A DNA stretch of 35,191 bases from Nitrospiraceae bacterium (GTDB lineage: Bacteria; Nitrospirota; Thermodesulfovibrionia; UBA6902). Made by a program: the position numbers and the translations under genes. This document shows, piece by piece, positions 24,121 to 32,278 of the stretch. The stretch covers positions 2,638,162 to 2,673,352 of the forward strand of contig CP070788.1 of the NCBI GenBank assembly GCA_020346765.1, written 5' to 3'. Numbering within the stretch: the stretch's first letter is position 1; every line of letters starts with the position of its first letter. The notes under the pieces are model-generated. The model had not been told where the DNA came from. It made no database searches and was given only the letters and a program-made list of their open reading frames with translations.

Positions 24121-24966
24121 ATGGGTTTAATAGTAAACACCAACCTTTTTTCTCTGAACGCTCAGAGAAACGTCAAGAACACACAGAACAGCCTCGGAAC
24201 GTCAGTAGAAAGATTATCTTCTGGTCTGAGAATCAACTCAGCCAAGGACGATGCCGCTGGTATGGCACTGTCCATGAAACTGACCGCCCATATCAGGAGC
24301 ATCAATCAGGCAGTCAGAAACGCACAGGACGGCATCAGTGTGGTTCAGACTGCTGAAGGCGGCATGAACGAGATTCACAACATCCTCACCCGGATGAGAG
24401 AACTCGCCATTCAGGCAGCTACGGGAACTTTGTCATCGAGCGACAGAACCTCTCTCCAGACAGAGTTCAATGACCTCAAGACTGAAATAACCAGAATATC
24501 GGATACCACCGAGTTCAACGGCCTGAAGCTCCTGAACGGAACCCTGAGCGGCAGCGGTGTGTCACTGCAGGTAGGCATTAATAACACCGTCAATGACAGG
24601 ATAGCAGTAACAGGCGGGGCCCTCGCGGACATCGATTCCTCTTCCCTTGGACTGAGCGGGACCGTTTCAAGCATTGACACGGCAGGCAACGCCCAGTCGA
24701 TGCTGGCCCTGGTTGACAGCGCTATCAGCACCGTCTCCACGAGGAGAGGCAACCTTGGCGCCGCACAGAACAGGCTTGGCAGCACCATTGCGAACCTTGA
24801 GATCGCCGCTGAGAACCTTTCCGCAGCAAACTCAAGGATCAAGGATGCTGATTTCGCCATCGAAACTGCGAACCTGACGAGGAGTCAGATCATCCTTCAG
24901 GCCGGCGTTGCCGTGCTGTCGCAGGCCAATGTAATGCCGCAGTATGCTCTGCAGCTTCTGGCGTAA
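24121..24966 (+). CDS. fliC: Flagellin
   Basis: The 281-residue filament subunit has conserved D0/D1 ends and a short central region (about 140-190) rich in serine, glycine and threonine, possible O-glycosylation positions. The N-terminus NTNLFSLNAQRNVKNTQNSLGTSVERLSSGLRINSAKDDAAGMA and LTRMRELAIQAATGTLS are classic. The C-terminus (DFAIETANLTRSQIILQAGVAVLSQANVMPQYALQLLA) deviates slightly from the usual NQLPQ ending. It is exported with FliS help. Controlled by the sigma-28 promoter at 23878 and probably by CsrA/FliW. It is the only flagellin gene in the window. Confidence 0.98.
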   Translation: MGLIVNTNLFSLNAQRNVKNTQNSLGTSVERLSSGLRINSAKDDAAGMALSMKLTAHIRSINQAVRNAQDGISVVQTAEGGMNEIHNILTRMRELAIQAATGTLSSSDRTSLQTEFNDLKTEITRISDTTEFNGLKLLNGTLSGSGVSLQVGINNTVNDRIAVTGGALADIDSSSLGLSGTVSSIDTAGNAQSMLALVDSAISTVSTRRGNLGAAQNRLGSTIANLEIAAENLSAANSRIKDADFAIETANLTRSQIILQAGVAVLSQANVMPQYALQLLA

Positions 24967-24991
24967 CAGCTCGCAGGGATAATGTAATCAG

Positions 24992-25016
24992 CCCGGGGCA
25001 GGTGGGCTGCCCCGGG
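24992..25016 (+). terminator. Strong hairpin after flagellin
   Basis: CCCGGGGCAG and CTGCCCCGGG form a perfect, very GC-rich 10-bp stem with a 5-base loop, 25 bases after the flagellin stop. No T-run follows (TCTAATAAG), so it is not a classical intrinsic terminator. It may attenuate read-through to flaG-fliD and protect the abundant flagellin mRNA 3' end. Confidence 0.65.
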
Positions 25017-25047
25017 TCTAATAAGAGGACGGGCAGAGGTGAACACA

Positions 25048-25413
25048 ATGATTAGCAGCATATCCATAGAAGCAAAGGTGGAGCGGCTGCCAGCGGATAC
25101 TCAACGAAAGGACAGAGGTACCACTATTGCTTCACAGGCTGAAAAAAAGCGGGGAAAGGATGCAGGCAGTGAAGTGTTCAGATCCGAAGGAAGGACTGAC
25201 ATTGATGAAGCTGTAGAGAAAATTATAAGCACTGCCAGATTCCTCAATCGCGAGATACACCTGGAAATAGACAGGGAACTGGATATTATGATTGTAAAAG
25301 TGATTGATGGTGAAACAGAAAAGGTTATACGCCAGATTCCTCCGGAAGAGCTGGTTGAGCTGTCAAAAAACGCTAGAGATTTGAAAGGTCTCCTCATAGA
25401 CAAGGAGGGTTAA
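25048..25413 (+). CDS. flaG: FlaG-family protein
   Basis: The 121-residue protein has a hydrophilic N-terminal half and a C-terminal FlaG domain (about 50-121): VEKIISTARFLNREIHLEIDRELDIMIVKVIDGETEKVIRQIPPEELVEL. The IRQIPPEE motif is diagnostic. FlaG is associated with filament length in several bacteria. I prefer the ATG at 25048 with AGAGG 8 bases upstream; a GTG at 25039 would add three residues. It lies 2 bases before fliD. Confidence 0.93.
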   Translation: MISSISIEAKVERLPADTQRKDRGTTIASQAEKKRGKDAGSEVFRSEGRTDIDEAVEKIISTARFLNREIHLEIDRELDIMIVKVIDGETEKVIRQIPPEELVELSKNARDLKGLLIDKEG

Positions 25414-25415
25414 AC

Positions 25416-26786
25416 ATGTCAAGCTTCACCGTCGGCGGTCTGGCAACGGGAATAGACTACAATGATCTTATTTCAAAACTTATAGAGGTAAAGCGCAGGC
25501 CCATAGATATTCTGGAGAGCAAGAAATCATCGTACAATGAGAAAATGAACTCCTATAGTGAGCTTTCCTCGAAGCTTGCATCTCTGAAAAGCGCCGTCAA
25601 CAAGCTCAGGCTGGGTGCCACATTCTACGTCAGGACCGCTACGACGAGTGATGAAACGGTAGTTGAATCCACCGCAACAGGCGCAGCCTCTGTCGGCAAT
25701 TATGCCATAACTGTTACGACCCTTGCGTCGGCAGAAAAAGAAGTTCACAATGGCACAGGGCTTGCCTCACCATCTGATGTTGTTAACAGCAGCGGCAGCG
25801 ACAAGGTCTTCCAGTACACCTATGACGGAACGCAGCGCACTCTCTCTGTGCCGGAGGGGACGACCCTGGAAGGGCTTAAAAACCTCATCAATGATGACAT
25901 AGATAACCCAGGTATTTCTGCCACCCTCGTCAATGACGGGAGCAACGAGCGCATGGTTCTTACCGGGAATGACACAGGATCGTCAAAAAATATTACTGTT
26001 GATGCCGGGACAACTCTGGACGGCAGCGGCGGCACTTCAGACTTTACGGCAGCGGCGTTTACGGAAAACAAGACTGCAGCAAATGCTGATTTCACCATTG
26101 ACGGGCTTCAGATATCGAGAGAGACGAATTCCATCGCCGATGTAATCTCCGGAGTGACCATCACTCTGAAGAAAGAAGATTCGACGGCAAATATTTCCGT
26201 TGCCTCCGATAATGAGGAGATCAAGAAACAGATAGAGGAATTCGTCACTGCCTATAATGACGTCATGTCCTTTATTGCTGACAATACAGCCTATGATTCA
26301 ACAACCAAGGAAAGCGGCATACTCTCCGGAGAGGCAACGGTCAGGAACATTCAGAACAGTATGAGGTCTGCCGTATCGGGCAGCGTATCCGGTCTTTCAG
26401 GGGCGCTTAGCCTGCTTGCAGAAATCGGCATTACCACCGACTACAAGACAGGCAACCTCGAGATGAACAGCACAACGCTTGAGACAGAGCTCGGATCACA
26501 CCTTGATGACGTTGCTGATCTTTTCACGGACAGCTCCAATGGTATTGCAAAACAGATCTATGACTATACAGGAACCATCACCAGCTCAATTGACGGATCA
26601 ATCACGCTGAGGAAAGACGGTTTGCAGGACGTCATCAAGAACATCAGTGACACGATAAGAAACATGGAATTCAGGCTTGAAAAAACTGAGGACGATTTGG
26701 TGAGGAAATTCACTGCCCTCGAATCACTTGTGAGTAATTACACCACGATCGGGAACTTTCTGACAAACTTTTCAACTCGCGCTTAG
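25416..26786 (+). CDS. fliD: Flagellar filament cap protein FliD (HAP2)
   Basis: The 456-residue protein starts SSFTVGGLATGIDYNDLISKLIEVKRRPIDIL, the FliD N-terminal signature. It ends with a coiled-coil D0 region (LQDVIKNISDTIRNMEFRLEKTEDDLVRKFTALESLVSNY). The centre contains the D2/D3 domains, with a VASDNEEIKKQIEEFVTAYNDVMSFI-type helical stretch. FliD caps the filament and folds incoming flagellin. AGGAGGG lies about 7 bases before the ATG. Downstream fliS follows after 12 bases. Confidence 0.97.
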   Translation: MSSFTVGGLATGIDYNDLISKLIEVKRRPIDILESKKSSYNEKMNSYSELSSKLASLKSAVNKLRLGATFYVRTATTSDETVVESTATGAASVGNYAITVTTLASAEKEVHNGTGLASPSDVVNSSGSDKVFQYTYDGTQRTLSVPEGTTLEGLKNLINDDIDNPGISATLVNDGSNERMVLTGNDTGSSKNITVDAGTTLDGSGGTSDFTAAAFTENKTAANADFTIDGLQISRETNSIADVISGVTITLKKEDSTANISVASDNEEIKKQIEEFVTAYNDVMSFIADNTAYDSTTKESGILSGEATVRNIQNSMRSAVSGSVSGLSGALSLLAEIGITTDYKTGNLEMNSTTLETELGSHLDDVADLFTDSSNGIAKQIYDYTGTITSSIDGSITLRKDGLQDVIKNISDTIRNMEFRLEKTEDDLVRKFTALESLVSNYTTIGNFLTNFSTRA

Positions 26787-26798
26787 GAGGCAGCACAG

Positions 26799-27197
26799 AT
26801 GGATATTACAGGTTACAAAAAGACCGTTCTTGCGACGACTGACAAAGTTCAGGTTATTTTCATGCTCTATGAGGGAGCACTGAATCACATGAAGATTGCG
26901 AAAAAGAAGATTGAGTGTGGCGACATCACGTCAAAGGGTAAACATTTTTCCAAGGCCACTGCCATCATTACGGAACTTTCCAATGTGCTTGATATGGAAA
27001 AGGGCGGAGACATATCCCGGAACCTTAGAAGCCTCTACGAGTATGTGCTTAACCGGCTCCTCCATGCCAACCTTAACAATGATACTGAAGCACTGGAGGA
27101 CTCTGAGCGCGTCCTTGAGACACTCAAGAGCGGATGGAAAGAAATGATGGAGGGGATGAAGCAGAAGCAGACCCAAGAGGTCCGTATGGGAGCATGA
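26799..27197 (+). CDS. fliS: Flagellin export chaperone FliS (first copy)
   Basis: The 132-residue helical protein has the FliS core: YKKTVLATTDKVQVIFMLYEGALNHMKIAKKKIE (6-39), LSNVLDMEKGGDISRNLRSLYEYVLNRLLHAN and a last helix. FliS binds the flagellin C-terminus in the cytoplasm, prevents polymerisation and delivers it to FlhA. GGAGG lies about 10 bases upstream. A related second copy is encoded at 31910, beyond the large glycosyltransferase gene. This copy is in the standard position after fliD and is presumably the main chaperone. Confidence 0.95.
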   Translation: MDITGYKKTVLATTDKVQVIFMLYEGALNHMKIAKKKIECGDITSKGKHFSKATAIITELSNVLDMEKGGDISRNLRSLYEYVLNRLLHANLNNDTEALEDSERVLETLKSGWKEMMEGMKQKQTQEVRMGA

Positions 27198-27359
27198 TGC
27201 ATGGACGGTTCCATTGAACCACTTCTTCCTTTAAAAAAGTCAATGTTCTGACGCGATGTGCTGCTCTCATTTCCTGAAGCACAACACAATGCGGTATCCC
27301 GCCTGATAGAAGTCCTGATTATATCATTAAATCATTAGGTTAAGAGTTGCTTGTTCCGT

Positions 27360-27373
27360 AGGGCATTTGCCCT
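27360..27373. promoter_or_regulatory. Palindrome next to the sigma-54 promoter
   Basis: AGGGCATTTGCCCT is a perfect 6+6 palindrome with a 2-base centre, ending 15 bases before the -24/-12 element at 27389. It is well placed for an operator or a DNA-bending protein. Nearby, ATCATTA occurs twice in tandem with one base between. No regulator can be assigned. Confidence 0.35.
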
Positions 27374-27388
27374 TCTCTCATCCTAGTA

Positions 27389-27405
27389 CTGGCAAGGTAA
27401 TTGCA
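27389..27405 (+). promoter_or_regulatory. Sigma-54 promoter for the large glycosylation gene
   Basis: CTGGCAAGGTAATTGCA matches 16 of 17 positions of YTGGCACGRNNNTTGCW with exact GG-GC spacing. The expected transcript starts near 27416, giving a 5' leader of about 56 bases before the GTG at 27472. A GCCGGA/TCCGGC hairpin (27427-27443) lies within that leader. A separate promoter here means this gene need not depend on read-through from fliS. Confidence 0.8.
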
Positions 27406-27471
27406 AAATAATAAAGAGTTCTCCCCGCCGGAAGCAGTCCGGCAGGCATTCATTGAGGAGCTGCTGACAGG

Positions 27472-30400
27472 GTGTCTATGAAAAAGATGCGTCTTGAAGA
27501 CTTCCGTGGCGATACGTCAGGGGTCATGGTAAGTGGCGGCAACGGTACACCCGCAGGCTACATGGACGGTGCAGAGAGTTATCTCTCCTCTGTCCTGCAG
27601 AAAAGCCTGGACCTGAGTATCTTCTCCCGTGAGTTGAAGGCAGCGGTCAAAGACTGGCCCAGCCTCTACCATCTCAGCCCGTATCGGACCACGATCATGG
27701 ACTGCCTTGGCCTGCGCAGCGGAACTGCACGGGTGCTTGAACTGGGAGCAGGCTGCGGAGCTGTGACCCGCTGGCTCGGGGAGAAATTTCACCATGTCGT
27801 AGCCGTTGAGGGAAACTACCAGCGGGCGAAGATCGCCAGGCAGCGGTGCCGGGATCTCTCCTCCGTGAATGTCTATGGAGCGAACTTTCTGGACCTGGAC
27901 CTGAAAGGACGATTTGACATAGCGACACTCGTCGGTGTTCTCGAATACAGCCATCTCTACCACCCTCTGTTCAGGAACGACCCTGATGGTGCTGCCTTTT
28001 CGATACTGAACATGGTCTTCGAATCATTGGCGGACCGCGGGATTCTGGTACTTGCACTGGAAAACCGGCTGGGGTTGAAATATTTCAGCGGTGCCAGGGA
28101 AGACCATTCGGGGAAGATATTTGACGGGATACAGGGGTATCCGTCAAAGAAATCAGCGGTGACCTTCAGCGCGGCCCGGCTTGAGGACATGATCATAAAG
28201 GCGGGTTTTTCTTCGGCTTCCTTTTATCTCCCCTTCCCTGACTACAAACTGGCATCGACGATCTTCAGAGGGGACCGGCTTTCCCGCGATTATTTCCTTC
28301 ACAACTGGATTGAAACACCCTTTCCGGACCGGAGTGATGTCCGGAGGACCCTTCTGTTCAATGAGAGCCTCGTTATGCGGGAGGTAGGACGGGCAGGACT
28401 GCTCAGAGACATAGCCAATGCATTTCTCATCGTTGCAACTAAGGGGGAAAAGACAGCAGTTCAGGACGTGCTTTTTTCAGGAGATGAGGACTGGATTGCA
28501 CGCCATTATTCACTGGGGAGGCACACTCCCTTTCACAAGATAGCAACGCTGCGGCAAATCCAGCCTGGAGAACTCATCATTGAAAACGCCTCGCCCCATG
28601 CATGCGCGGAGCCGGAGCATGCCGTAGATTCGTGTTTCACACACCGCTTCACCCGTGAACAGTATTGCCGGGGGGACCAGCTGATCTATCAGGTATTCGA
28701 AATGCTTGCGTCAGGCCGCTTTGAGACAGACTTCATCAATATTGTCAGACAACTCAACTCATATCTTCTTGAACGATATGCAACAGGTGAAAAAGACGCA
28801 GAGGGAATCCCCTTGCTCAAGGGAGATGCGCTGGATGCCCTGTTTTGGAACATCATTATCACGGATGGTACGGGTGAATGGACCTGTATTGACCGGGAGT
28901 GGTCATTTGAGGGCAGTCTCCCGGCGGACATTATCCTGTGGCGCAATCTCTACCACCTGCTGATGAGGTATCACCGCTACATCGAGGACGCTATCACCGA
29001 TCAAATGAAGCATGACTTTATCATGGCATGCCTGCGAGCGATCTACCCCGCATTCAACGAGGTAAGGTACGCACAGGCGCAGCGCGTGGATGACTATTTT
29101 CAGGACTACGCCCATCATGGTATTGCAGCGGACAGGGCCTCACTGCAGGGCAGTTATAAAGGAGGGCTGAAGGTGGAATCAGGAACAGGGGAAAAGAACG
29201 ATGCTCCTGCATACATTTCAGCTGCGGGCAGTCATACGGCCGGACCCTGGAAGCAGGGAAGGGATACCATAAAGGAGCTGGTATCGATCATCATCCCTGT
29301 ATTCAACAAAATGGAGTACACGCAGAATTGCCTTGAAAACATCGCGCTGAACACCTCCTATGATCCCTATGAAGTGATTATCGTTGACAATGGGTCCTCT
29401 GACGGGACAAAAGACTTATTGAGAGGGATTAAGGGAGATGTAACGACCATTACGAATAAGGAGAACCTTGGTTTTGCCATGGCATGCAATCAGGGAGCCA
29501 GAGCTGCCCGGGGAGAGTATCTGGTATTTCTGAATAATGACACGGCCCCCCAGCCGGACTGGCTCGAAAACCTTGTAAAAGCCATCACCGCGAGACCTGA
29601 TGTCGCTGTCGTAGGATGCAAGCTTATCTATCCTGACAAACGGATCCAGCATGCCGGCGTAGTATTCGGACATTGCGACAAGGGCCCCAGTGTCTATCAC
29701 ATATACCGGGGACTCCCCCATGATCACAGGGCAGTGAACCGTGTAAGGGAATTCAACGCCGTAACTGCCGCCTGCATGCTTGTGAAGAGCAGCATCTTTT
29801 TTGAGACAGGCATGTTTGATGAAGGATTTAGGAACGGGTACGAGGACATTGATTTCTGCCTGCGAATACGGCAGCAGGGCATGAAAATCCTCTATACTCC
29901 GGACAGTGTCCTCTATCACCATGAAGAGACAACCGAAGGCAGGCGTTCCCATGGGGAACATAATACGCGCTACTTTTTGCAGAAGTGGAGTAAAAGGATC
30001 GTCTCCGATGACCGGGAGAAGGCGTGCGAGGACGGATTCCGGATAGAATGCCCGTCCGGGACAGAAGTTCAGCTGATACCAATAGAGGTGCAGGAGGTGG
30101 AAAAGACTCCTCCGCACCCGGGAAATGAATGCGGCCTCAAGCACGCGGCAGCGTCCGGCAAGAAAAAGATTGCCATTGTGCGCGGGGCGAACCTGAACAA
30201 GTGGGAAATGCAGAACTATGAGCCGCTTGCAGACAAATATGACCTCATTGCCTATACAACGAAAGGGCATATGTACGATACCGGCACGGTGAAATTGCCG
30301 GTCAGGGAAGTCCCTTCCCGTTCACAGGGTTTGCTGCTGGAAATGGAAGGACTGGAAGAGCATCTCGCGGACATGGACCTGGTTTTTTCCGCTGACATCA

Positions 30401-31662
30401 CGTACCGGTTTTCTGCCCAGGCAGTCATGGCGAAGCAGAAATACGGAACCAGAGTTGTCTGCCTTGAATGGGAAAACATCCCCTTTAATTATGAAGAGCA
30501 TCAGGCCGTAGGCGCAATAAAGGAGACGGTCAGGTACGGGGCCGACCACTTTATAGCCGTTACAGAGCGGGCGAAGGAGGCGCTGATGCTTGAGGGCGTC
30601 CCTTCCGGAAAGATTGATGTTGTTCCCATGGGAGTTGATCTTACTGTCTTTCGTCCTGATGAAAGGTACGTGGAGACAGACAGGGAGAGGTTGAGGATCG
30701 GCAGGAATGACATTGTGATTCTCTGCATAGGCAGGATGGTATGGGAGAAGGGGATTTATGATTACCTTCATGCCGCTGCCACTATTATGAGAGATCCCGC
30801 GCTGAAAGACTGCCCGGTAAAGTTTCTCGTTGTCGGGAAAGGGCAGGAACTGCAGGGGGTTCATGAACGGGCTGCACGGCTCTCCCTGGGAGACACGTTT
30901 GTCTTAAGGGAAGAGTATCCCTATCAGCAAATCTGCAGGCTGCACAATCTCTGCGATATATTTGTTCTACCCAGCATTGCGACGAAGACATGGCAGGAGC
31001 AGTTCGGCATGGTGCTTATCGAGAGTATGGCCTGCGGCAAGCCTGTCATCTCCACGCTGTCAGGGTCAATCCCAGAGGTGGTAGGAGATGCCGGTATTCT
31101 GGTGCAGCCTAATGACCACCTGTCTCTTTACAAGGCGGCAAAACAGCTTATGCTTGACAGGGAACTGAGAGCAGAGCTTGGCAGAAGGGCCCTTGAGAGG
31201 GCCCGGGAGAGGTATGACTCCCGAAAAACGGCTGAGCGCATAGGGCAAATATTTGAAAAAGTTCTGTGCCGGTGCAGCGATAAAGAGGACCCTGACGGTA
31301 TGTATGAAGAAGGGATGGCCACATGGAACAGGGGGCACAGGCTGCGAGGATTTGACACAGTCCGCAAAGCATTTTTCATGGACCCTGACAGGGCAGATGT
31401 TATTGACTCGCTTGTCAGGATGGGGATGGAGTTAAAAAGATATGAAACCGTGGAAAAGGCGTTACGGGAATACCTGTCCTATCACCCGGTAAACTTTGAT
31501 GCACTCATATCTCTGTCAGAAGTGCTTGTCTGTCTCGGAAGAACCAGGGATGCTGAAGAGGAACTCAGGAAGGTTTTCATCTTCAACAAAGAGCACAGGC
31601 GCGCCTGTGAACTGAGAGACAGGCTGAGCAGCATCTCACCTGCGCAGAATACGCCCGTATAA
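27472..31662 (+). CDS. Giant fusion: methyltransferase, kinase-like segment, GT2 and GT4 glycosyltransferases, TPR-like tail
   Basis: The 1396-residue protein has at least five parts. (1) SAM methyltransferase, about 75-250, with motif VLELGAGCG (88-96). (2) A segment at about 300-560 containing DALFWNIII (455-463) and IDREW (473-477), resembling the catalytic and metal loops of aminoglycoside-kinase-like folds. (3) GT2 glycosyltransferase, about 603-830, with SIIIPVFN, IVDNGSSDGT, FLNNDT (686-691) and YEDIDFCLR. (4) GT-B/GT4 glycosyltransferase, about 897-1265, with GRMVWEKG and the E-x7-E motif at E1176/E1184. (5) TPR-like helices, about 1275-1385. No signal peptide or membrane segment is seen, so it is probably cytoplasmic. 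Position between two fliS genes suggests flagellin or surface-glycan modification. The start could be GTG 27472 or ATG 27478. Confidence 0.88.
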   Translation: MSMKKMRLEDFRGDTSGVMVSGGNGTPAGYMDGAESYLSSVLQKSLDLSIFSRELKAAVKDWPSLYHLSPYRTTIMDCLGLRSGTARVLELGAGCGAVTRWLGEKFHHVVAVEGNYQRAKIARQRCRDLSSVNVYGANFLDLDLKGRFDIATLVGVLEYSHLYHPLFRNDPDGAAFSILNMVFESLADRGILVLALENRLGLKYFSGAREDHSGKIFDGIQGYPSKKSAVTFSAARLEDMIIKAGFSSASFYLPFPDYKLASTIFRGDRLSRDYFLHNWIETPFPDRSDVRRTLLFNESLVMREVGRAGLLRDIANAFLIVATKGEKTAVQDVLFSGDEDWIARHYSLGRHTPFHKIATLRQIQPGELIIENASPHACAEPEHAVDSCFTHRFTREQYCRGDQLIYQVFEMLASGRFETDFINIVRQLNSYLLERYATGEKDAEGIPLLKGDALDALFWNIIITDGTGEWTCIDREWSFEGSLPADIILWRNLYHLLMRYHRYIEDAITDQMKHDFIMACLRAIYPAFNEVRYAQAQRVDDYFQDYAHHGIAADRASLQGSYKGGLKVESGTGEKNDAPAYISAAGSHTAGPWKQGRDTIKELVSIIIPVFNKMEYTQNCLENIALNTSYDPYEVIIVDNGSSDGTKDLLRGIKGDVTTITNKENLGFAMACNQGARAARGEYLVFLNNDTAPQPDWLENLVKAITARPDVAVVGCKLIYPDKRIQHAGVVFGHCDKGPSVYHIYRGLPHDHRAVNRVREFNAVTAACMLVKSSIFFETGMFDEGFRNGYEDIDFCLRIRQQGMKILYTPDSVLYHHEETTEGRRSHGEHNTRYFLQKWSKRIVSDDREKACEDGFRIECPSGTEVQLIPIEVQEVEKTPPHPGNECGLKHAAASGKKKIAIVRGANLNKWEMQNYEPLADKYDLIAYTTKGHMYDTGTVKLPVREVPSRSQGLLLEMEGLEEHLADMDLVFSADITYRFSAQAVMAKQKYGTRVVCLEWENIPFNYEEHQAVGAIKETVRYGADHFIAVTERAKEALMLEGVPSGKIDVVPMGVDLTVFRPDERYVETDRERLRIGRNDIVILCIGRMVWEKGIYDYLHAAATIMRDPALKDCPVKFLVVGKGQELQGVHERAARLSLGDTFVLREEYPYQQICRLHNLCDIFVLPSIATKTWQEQFGMVLIESMACGKPVISTLSGSIPEVVGDAGILVQPNDHLSLYKAAKQLMLDRELRAELGRRALERARERYDSRKTAERIGQIFEKVLCRCSDKEDPDGMYEEGMATWNRGHRLRGFDTVRKAFFMDPDRADVIDSLVRMGMELKRYETVEKALREYLSYHPVNFDALISLSEVLVCLGRTRDAEEELRKVFIFNKEHRRACELRDRLSSISPAQNTPV

Positions 31663-31694
31663 GGCAAACAGGAGCGGCAAAAAAGTACTGCAGT

Positions 31695-31709
31695 GGGAAA
31701 CCTTTTCCC
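31695..31709 (+). terminator. Possible hairpin after the large glycosyltransferase gene
   Basis: GGGAAA and TTTCCC pair around CCT, 32 bases after the stop. The stem is short and followed by CCTG rather than a T-run, so it is at best a weak terminator. Confidence 0.25.
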
Positions 31710-31782
31710 CCTGTGTATCACACCATGCACTTTCCCTGGCACATGGATCCTTTATTTTGTTCATCCCGCTGTGAGTACCCAG

Positions 31783-31799
31783 CAGGCATGCATATTGCT
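31783..31799 (+). promoter_or_regulatory. Possible sigma-54 promoter for the second fliS
   Basis: CAGGCATGCATATTGCT keeps the essential GG and GC at the correct spacing and matches about 14 of 17 consensus positions. The expected transcript starts near 31810, about 100 bases before the second fliS. It is weaker than the sites at 27389 and 32598. Confidence 0.45.
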
Positions 31800-31909
31800 G
31801 TCTGACTGATCATTGCTGGAGTTGCTGCCTTTCGCGATGACCGCAGCAAAGGCGGACGGACAATGAATGGACAAAAGACGGCATAAATTGTTCAAAGGAG
31901 GAAACTGCC

Positions 31910-32278
31910 ATGGAAGGAACGGCTTTGAATCAGCAGGTTAAGACGGATGTATCAGACGGGCTGGAAATAGTATCAATGCTCTATGACGGTGCTCTCAGGT
32001 TTATCGATAAGGCCAAAGAGAAAATAAAGATTGGTGACGCAGTCGGGAGATCCCACTTTATTAAAAAGACATCGGCCATTGTGAAGGAACTTTCAATGTC
32101 GATTAACAACGATGGCGGGGAAATTGCACTGAACCTGAGAAACCTCTATGACTTTGTTCTGGAAAGTCTCGTGAAGGCCGATGCTGACAATGACATGAAC
32201 GCTCTCATCAATGCAGAACGGGTCCTGGACATACTCCGCAGTGCCTGGACGGACATGCAGGCGGCAGGAAAAATATAG
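31910..32278 (+). CDS. FliS-like flagellin chaperone (second copy)
   Basis: The 122-residue protein is a FliS paralogue: LEIVSMLYDGALRFIDKAKEKIKIGDA (about 18-44), LSMSINNDGGEIALNLRNLYDFVLESLVKADADND and VLDILRSAWTDM. MLYDGALRF is closer to the family consensus than the corresponding segment of the first copy. The N-terminus lacks the usual aromatic YxxxxV start and reads TALNQQVKTDVSDG, so flagellin binding may differ. AAAGGAGG precedes the ATG. It may serve flagellin, a second secreted substrate, or the glycosylation step; none of this is shown by sequence. Confidence 0.9.
   Translation: MEGTALNQQVKTDVSDGLEIVSMLYDGALRFIDKAKEKIKIGDAVGRSHFIKKTSAIVKELSMSINNDGGEIALNLRNLYDFVLESLVKADADNDMNALINAERVLDILRSAWTDMQAAGKI

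Noticed and set aside
27201-27230. GGTTC/GAACC hairpin after the first fliS as a terminator
   Set aside because: The stem is only 5 bp and no T-run follows; too weak to list as a terminator.
29416-30270. 284-codon minus-strand open frame inside the large glycosyltransferase gene
   Set aside because: Antisense to the GT2 domain, which has intact motifs; no recognisable product.
31737-31752. TGGCACATGGATCCTT as a sigma-54 site for the second fliS
   Set aside because: Good -24 but no TTGC at -12; the weaker-looking 31783 site keeps both essential dinucleotides.
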